The notes beneath the pieces are model-generated. The model saw only the letters and a program-made list of their open reading frames with translations. It was not told the origin of the DNA and did no database searches. From assembly GCA_934647145.1 (NCBI GenBank), contig CAKUFB010000114.1:1-8278 (forward strand): DNA of 8,278 nucleotides, given 5' to 3'. The position numbers were made by a program, and so were the translations under genes. Positions 6,291-8,278 of this stretch are shown piece by piece (position 1 is the stretch's first letter; each line of letters opens with the position of its first letter). This DNA comes from an uncultured Clostridia bacterium (GTDB lineage: Bacteria; Bacillota; Clostridia; Christensenellales; Aristaeellaceae).

Positions 6291-7331
6291 TCACCGGACG
6301 AGCGACGAAACAGGAACCGTCAGCAGCGCGGCCTGGCGCGTGTTCGCCTCGTCGGACAGCGTGCAGGAGACGTACAGCAGGCCGTCCTTCTCGCAGGCGC
6401 AGGGGTAGTGCCAGTCACCCTGCGGGCCGATCGCGGGGTCGGCGCCGTCCCGCAGCGCGTACAGCCGCTCAAATCCGTCCCTTTCGGGCGATGTGACCGC
6501 CATCATCAGCCGATGGCGGCCGCGCCGTGCGCCTTCCTCGTTGAAAATGAGGAAGGCGTGCCCGGTGCTCAGCGTGCCGGCGCACATCTTGGCCGGCGCG
6601 ATCGGCAGGTCTGATTCTCCGGTAAAGGTCCAGTCGGTTCCGTCAGCCGATCCGGCGTATACCCAGGCGCGCCCGCCGTCGTGCCGCACAAAGGCGAGGA
6701 AGCCGTCCGCAAGCTCCATCAGCGCGGTTTCCGGGCAGGAAAGGGGATAGACGCCACGCGCCCACGGGCCGGGCAGCGGGTGGACGCTCCAGCGGAACGG
6801 CATGCGCTCCTGCGCAGTGAAAACCGCCGGAATCTGCGGGAGACTGCCCCTGCGGGGCGGGACGCGTCCGGAAGCGTACAGCATCCCGCCGCGCCTTTTT
6901 ACGAGTGTATTGAGGATCATCAGCTCGTCGGTCTGACAGACCTCATGCCAGGCTGCGCCGTCGTACTCGAAGGTCATCAGTCCCTCCAGAAGATCCGGCC
7001 CGGACATGAGACCGACACAGGCGTACAGCTGGCTGCCGGTCTGCAGAAAGGTGACCGGCGCGCACAGAAGGCCGTCGCGCCGCTCGGCGACCCGCTCGGG
7101 CGCGGACCAGTGAACGCCATCCTCGGACCAGCGGCAGCGGATGACCGTCTTGCCGGTCATTTCGGACTCGCCGCAGGCATACCATGCCATCAGCAGCCGC
7201 CCGCGCCAGCAGGTGATCATCGTGTCGTGCAAAAACGGGTACTGCGCGTTCAGGGGCTCAACCACCCGGGCGGTCAGTCCGCTCGGGCGTGCCGGAGAGA
7301 GGGGATAGCCATCCTTAAAGCCGAAGCGCAT
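6291..7331 (-). CDS. Sialidase-like (BNR/Asp-box) beta-propeller protein
   Basis: The 346-residue protein has the look of a five- or six-bladed sialidase-type propeller. Repeated blades carry hydrophobic strands such as RLLMAWYACGES and GFLAFVRHDGGRAWVYAGS. Two Asp-box-like turns are seen, SEDGVHW (69-75) and SADGTDW (228-234). The last blade reads WHYPCACEKDGLLYVSCTLS, with a closing VPVSSL, as in many uncharacterised sialidase-family proteins of gut bacteria. There is no signal peptide, so it is probably cytoplasmic. A clear N-terminal RIP motif of true sialidases is not seen, so sialidase activity should not be assumed; another glycosidase or a sugar-binding role is possible. The ATG is preceded by AAAGG at 7341-7345, with 9 nt between. 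The gene has its own promoter (7374-7402) and is not co-transcribed with the importer. Its position beside the regulator suggests, but does not prove, a role in the same sugar pathway. Confidence 0.75.
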   Translation of the reverse strand: MRFGFKDGYPLSPARPSGLTARVVEPLNAQYPFLHDTMITCWRGRLLMAWYACGESEMTGKTVIRCRWSEDGVHWSAPERVAERRDGLLCAPVTFLQTGSQLYACVGLMSGPDLLEGLMTFEYDGAAWHEVCQTDELMILNTLVKRRGGMLYASGRVPPRRGSLPQIPAVFTAQERMPFRWSVHPLPGPWARGVYPLSCPETALMELADGFLAFVRHDGGRAWVYAGSADGTDWTFTGESDLPIAPAKMCAGTLSTGHAFLIFNEEGARRGRHRLMMAVTSPERDGFERLYALRDGADPAIGPQGDWHYPCACEKDGLLYVSCTLSDEANTRQAALLTVPVSSLVR

Positions 7332-7373
7332 AAAATCACGCCTTTCGTCGAAGTCTGTCCTGCGGACGCGTCT

Positions 7374-7402
7374 ATCTTACCATGTCCGGTGTGCGCTGTC
7401 AA
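7374..7402 (-). promoter_or_regulatory. Sigma-A promoter of the propeller gene
   Basis: On the minus strand TTGACA (7402-7397) and TAAGAT (7379-7374) are separated by 17 bp. The transcript would start near 7367, about 36 nt before the ATG at 7331. A good -35 suggests activator-independent expression. Confidence 0.8.
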
Positions 7403-7445
7403 TTCGAACCGGAAAATCCTCGCCGCGTCCCTCGCGCGGCGACTG

Positions 7446-7484
7446 AAAAACTTCGCCCCGCACCGTGAGAAGCGATGCGGGGCG
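7446..7484 (-). terminator. Second rho-independent terminator downstream of tRNA-Ser
   Basis: A 9-bp stem, CGCCCCGCA (7454-7462) with TGCGGGGCG (7476-7484), is followed on the minus strand by AAG and TTTTT (7450-7446). It lies 44 bp upstream of the propeller promoter and would insulate it from tRNA read-through, or else end a small transcript from 7485-7586. Confidence 0.7.
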
Positions 7485-7575
7485 ACCGGGAAAACCTTTC
7501 AAGCTTCCAGTCGTGCCCAGCGGCGCGATCAGGCCGCGCTATTACAAAGGAGAGCGCGGCAATATTTGTGTGGAG
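7485..7575. other. Intergenic stretch with an unassigned 8-bp stem-loop
   Basis: No credible gene is seen here. GCCGCGCT (7533-7540) pairs perfectly with AGCGCGGC (7553-7560) around a 12-nt loop that contains AAAGGAG on the plus strand. No T-run follows on either strand, so it is not a simple terminator. Together with the terminator at 7446-7484 it could be the body of a small structured RNA read leftward, but no promoter of its own was found. Confidence 0.3.
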
Positions 7576-7615
7576 AATATAAAATATCCGTCCGGAAACT
7601 GTGTTTCCGGACGGA
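7576..7615 (-). terminator. Rho-independent terminator of tRNA-Ser
   Basis: A perfect 13-bp stem, TCCGTCCGGAAAC (7587-7599) with its complement (7603-7615), has a 3-nt loop. On the minus strand it is followed by TATTTTATATT. It begins 3 nt after the encoded CCA of the tRNA. Confidence 0.9.
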
Positions 7616-7618
7616 CTG

Positions 7619-7707
7619 TGGCGGAAGCGGTGGGATTCGAACCCACGGACCCTTGCGGATCAACTGATTTCGAGTCAGTCCCGTTATGACCACTTCGATA
7701 CGCTTCC
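7619..7707 (-). tRNA. tRNA-Ser, anticodon CGA
   Basis: The minus strand reads GGAAGCG (7707-7701), pairing with CGCTTCC (7629-7623) as the acceptor stem, followed by a G discriminator and an encoded CCA (7621-7619). The anticodon arm is ACTGA-CTCGAAA-TCAGT, with CGA at 7672-7670, which decodes UCG. The T arm is GTGGG-TTCGAAT-CCCAC. The long variable arm (GATCC-GCAA-GGGTC) is typical of class II tRNAs such as serine. It is complete at 89 nt with CCA. Confidence 0.97.
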
Positions 7708-7844
7708 ATATATATCCGCCGCTGAACGCTCCGGGAAATCGGAGAAGAACAACAGGGGAGAGCCAGGTATTCAGTTAAAAAACCATGTGTCCGCAAAGCC
7801 CGACTGCGCGGGGATTTTCGGAAGGCCGATTTTCATTCCGGTTA
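7708..7844 (-). other. Leader stretch upstream of tRNA-Ser, no gene recognised
   Basis: This 137-bp stretch lies between the tRNA-Ser 5' end and the tRNA-like relic. No credible coding region, T arm or closer sigma-A promoter was found. It contains a short stem, CTCCG-GGAAAT-CGGAG (near 7729-7744), and the GATTTTC word twice (7812-7834 region), without a clear function. Confidence 0.4.
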
Positions 7845-7889
7845 CGCGATTCCGAGTCAGGGGTATTATAACCAATTCGATACCGCTGT
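7845..7889 (-). pseudogene. Relic of a tRNA-Ser gene, 5' half only
   Basis: On the minus strand, 7882-7845 aligns without gaps to the D-arm and anticodon-arm half of the intact tRNA-Ser, with 27 of 38 positions identical. Shared blocks are TATCGAA, TGGT, ATAA, CTGACTCG and AATC. The acceptor side (ACAGCGG, 7889-7883) is also similar if one extra G is allowed. The anticodon-loop equivalent reads CTCGGAA, so the triplet would be CGG. The anticodon stem is imperfect, and no T arm or matching 3' acceptor strand follows. It therefore cannot fold as a tRNA and looks like a decayed gene copy inside the leader of the intact gene. Confidence 0.65.
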
Positions 7890-7917
7890 GCGCATTCCGT
7901 TAAACCAGAACATTGCT

Positions 7918-7946
7918 ATTATACCGCTTCAGGCCTCGTTTGTCAA
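7918..7946 (-). promoter_or_regulatory. Consensus sigma-A promoter for the tRNA-Ser transcript
   Basis: On the minus strand a perfect TTGACA (7946-7941) and a perfect TATAAT (7923-7918) are separated by 17 bp. The start would be near 7911, which is 22 nt before the relic tRNA and about 200 nt before the intact tRNA-Ser. It is the only strong promoter seen upstream of that tRNA. Confidence 0.88.
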
Positions 7947-8021
7947 TCCTGAATTTGAAAAAAGCAGTGAATTTGGGCGCGCTTTGCCGCCGCAGACAGG
8001 TCTTCATCCGACTGACGCGTC

Positions 8022-8055
8022 AAAAAAATTCCAGCGCCGCGAACGGCGCTGGAAT
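8022..8055 (-). terminator. Rho-independent terminator of rpsI
   Basis: A perfect 12-bp stem, ATTCCAGCGCCG at 8028-8039 with its complement at 8044-8055, has a loop that reads TTCG on the minus strand and is followed by a run of T's (8028-8022). It lies 10 bp after the rpsI stop. Confidence 0.95.
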
Positions 8056-8065
8056 GCTTGGCTGA

Positions 8066-8278
8066 TTAGCGCTTGGAGAACTGAGGCGCGCGGCGGGCGG
8101 CCTTCAGACCGTACTTCTTGCGCTCCTTCATACGAGGATCGCGGGTCAGGAAGCCGGCCTTCTTGATGGCGGGCTTCAGGTCGACGTCGGCCTTCACCAG
8201 CGCGCGGGCGATGCCGTGACGGATGGCGCCGGCCTGGCCGGTGTATCCGCCGCCGTGCACGTTGACGATCACGTCAAA
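8066..8278 (-). CDS. rpsI: 30S ribosomal protein S9, C-terminal part
   Basis: This is a small-subunit ribosomal protein whose C-terminal tail reaches the P-site tRNA. The 70 visible residues contain the family hallmarks VNVHGGGYTGQAGAIRHGIA, LTRDPRMKERKKYG and the closing RAPQFSKR. The frame is open to the right edge (it begins FDVIVNV), so the GTG at 8272 is an internal valine and the true start lies outside the window. In most bacteria rplM precedes it in the same operon; that cannot be checked here. Transcription ends at the adjacent hairpin terminator. Confidence 0.98.
   Translation of the reverse strand, partial: FDVIVNVHGGGYTGQAGAIRHGIARALVKADVDLKPAIKKAGFLTRDPRMKERKKYGLKAARRAPQFSKR

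Noticed and set aside
7383..7399. A half-site-like sequence (TGTCCG...) in the propeller promoter spacer
   Set aside because: It matches the operator half-site at only about 11 of 17 positions, is single, and similar TGTCCG words occur elsewhere by chance. It is not enough to place this gene in the regulon.
7465..7689. Plus-strand reading frames with VGFEPTDPCGS and GGIRTHGPLRIN endings
   Set aside because: These run antisense through the tRNA-Ser gene. Such peptides are well-known false proteins produced by translating the reverse of tRNA-Ser.
7619..7707. tRNA-Ser as an integration site of a mobile element
   Set aside because: No integrase gene and no repeat of the tRNA 3' end were seen in the window. 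The nearby similar block copies the 5' half, not the 3' half that att sites usually use.

Overview
This window looks like chromosomal DNA from a GC-rich member of the Clostridia (Bacillota). The reasons are strong AAAGGAGG-type ribosome binding sites, textbook sigma-A promoters, a tRNA gene with CCA encoded, an Lpl-type (CUT1) sugar transporter, and a surface protein built of bacterial Ig-like repeats. Genus cannot be told from the sequence. Most of the content is ordinary carbohydrate-uptake and housekeeping material. The most interesting signals lie in the non-coding DNA.

Layout, left to right. (1) 3-1541, plus strand: the C-terminal part of a surface protein made of about 84-residue Ig-like (BIG2) repeats, two of them almost identical. 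A hairpin terminator at 1546-1590 appears to serve both this gene and the transporter operon that converges on it. (2) 5119-1641, minus strand: a three-gene ABC importer operon, with a solute-binding protein (DUF3502 tail) followed by LplB-like and LplC-like permeases. No ATPase is present, so a shared one encoded elsewhere is presumed. Strong stem-loops separate the binding-protein gene from the permeases. (3) 5120-5395: a divergent control region. It holds an extended -10 promoter for the transporter, a consensus promoter for the regulator, and between them a 17-bp direct repeat with a 21-bp period, the arrangement typical of an AraC-family operator. (4) 5396-6283, plus strand: an AraC-family regulator with an N-terminal cupin, starting at a GTG. 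(5) 7331-6291, minus strand: a cytoplasmic sialidase-like beta-propeller protein with its own consensus promoter, convergent with the regulator and separated from it by 7 bp. (6) 7446-7946: terminators, a tRNA-Ser(CGA) gene on the minus strand and its probable promoter. The long leader between promoter and tRNA carries what looks like the decayed 5' half of a second tRNA-Ser. (7) 8022-8278: the end of rpsI (ribosomal protein S9) and its terminator, minus strand; the gene runs off the right edge.

How the parts probably work together (inference): the AraC-type regulator senses a sugar or a metabolic signal through its cupin and activates the divergent importer by binding the tandem half-sites just upstream of a promoter that lacks a good -35. 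The importer brings in an oligosaccharide of unknown identity. The propeller protein may act on glycans or glycosides inside the cell. The rpsI/tRNA segment is housekeeping and marks the end of this carbohydrate locus.
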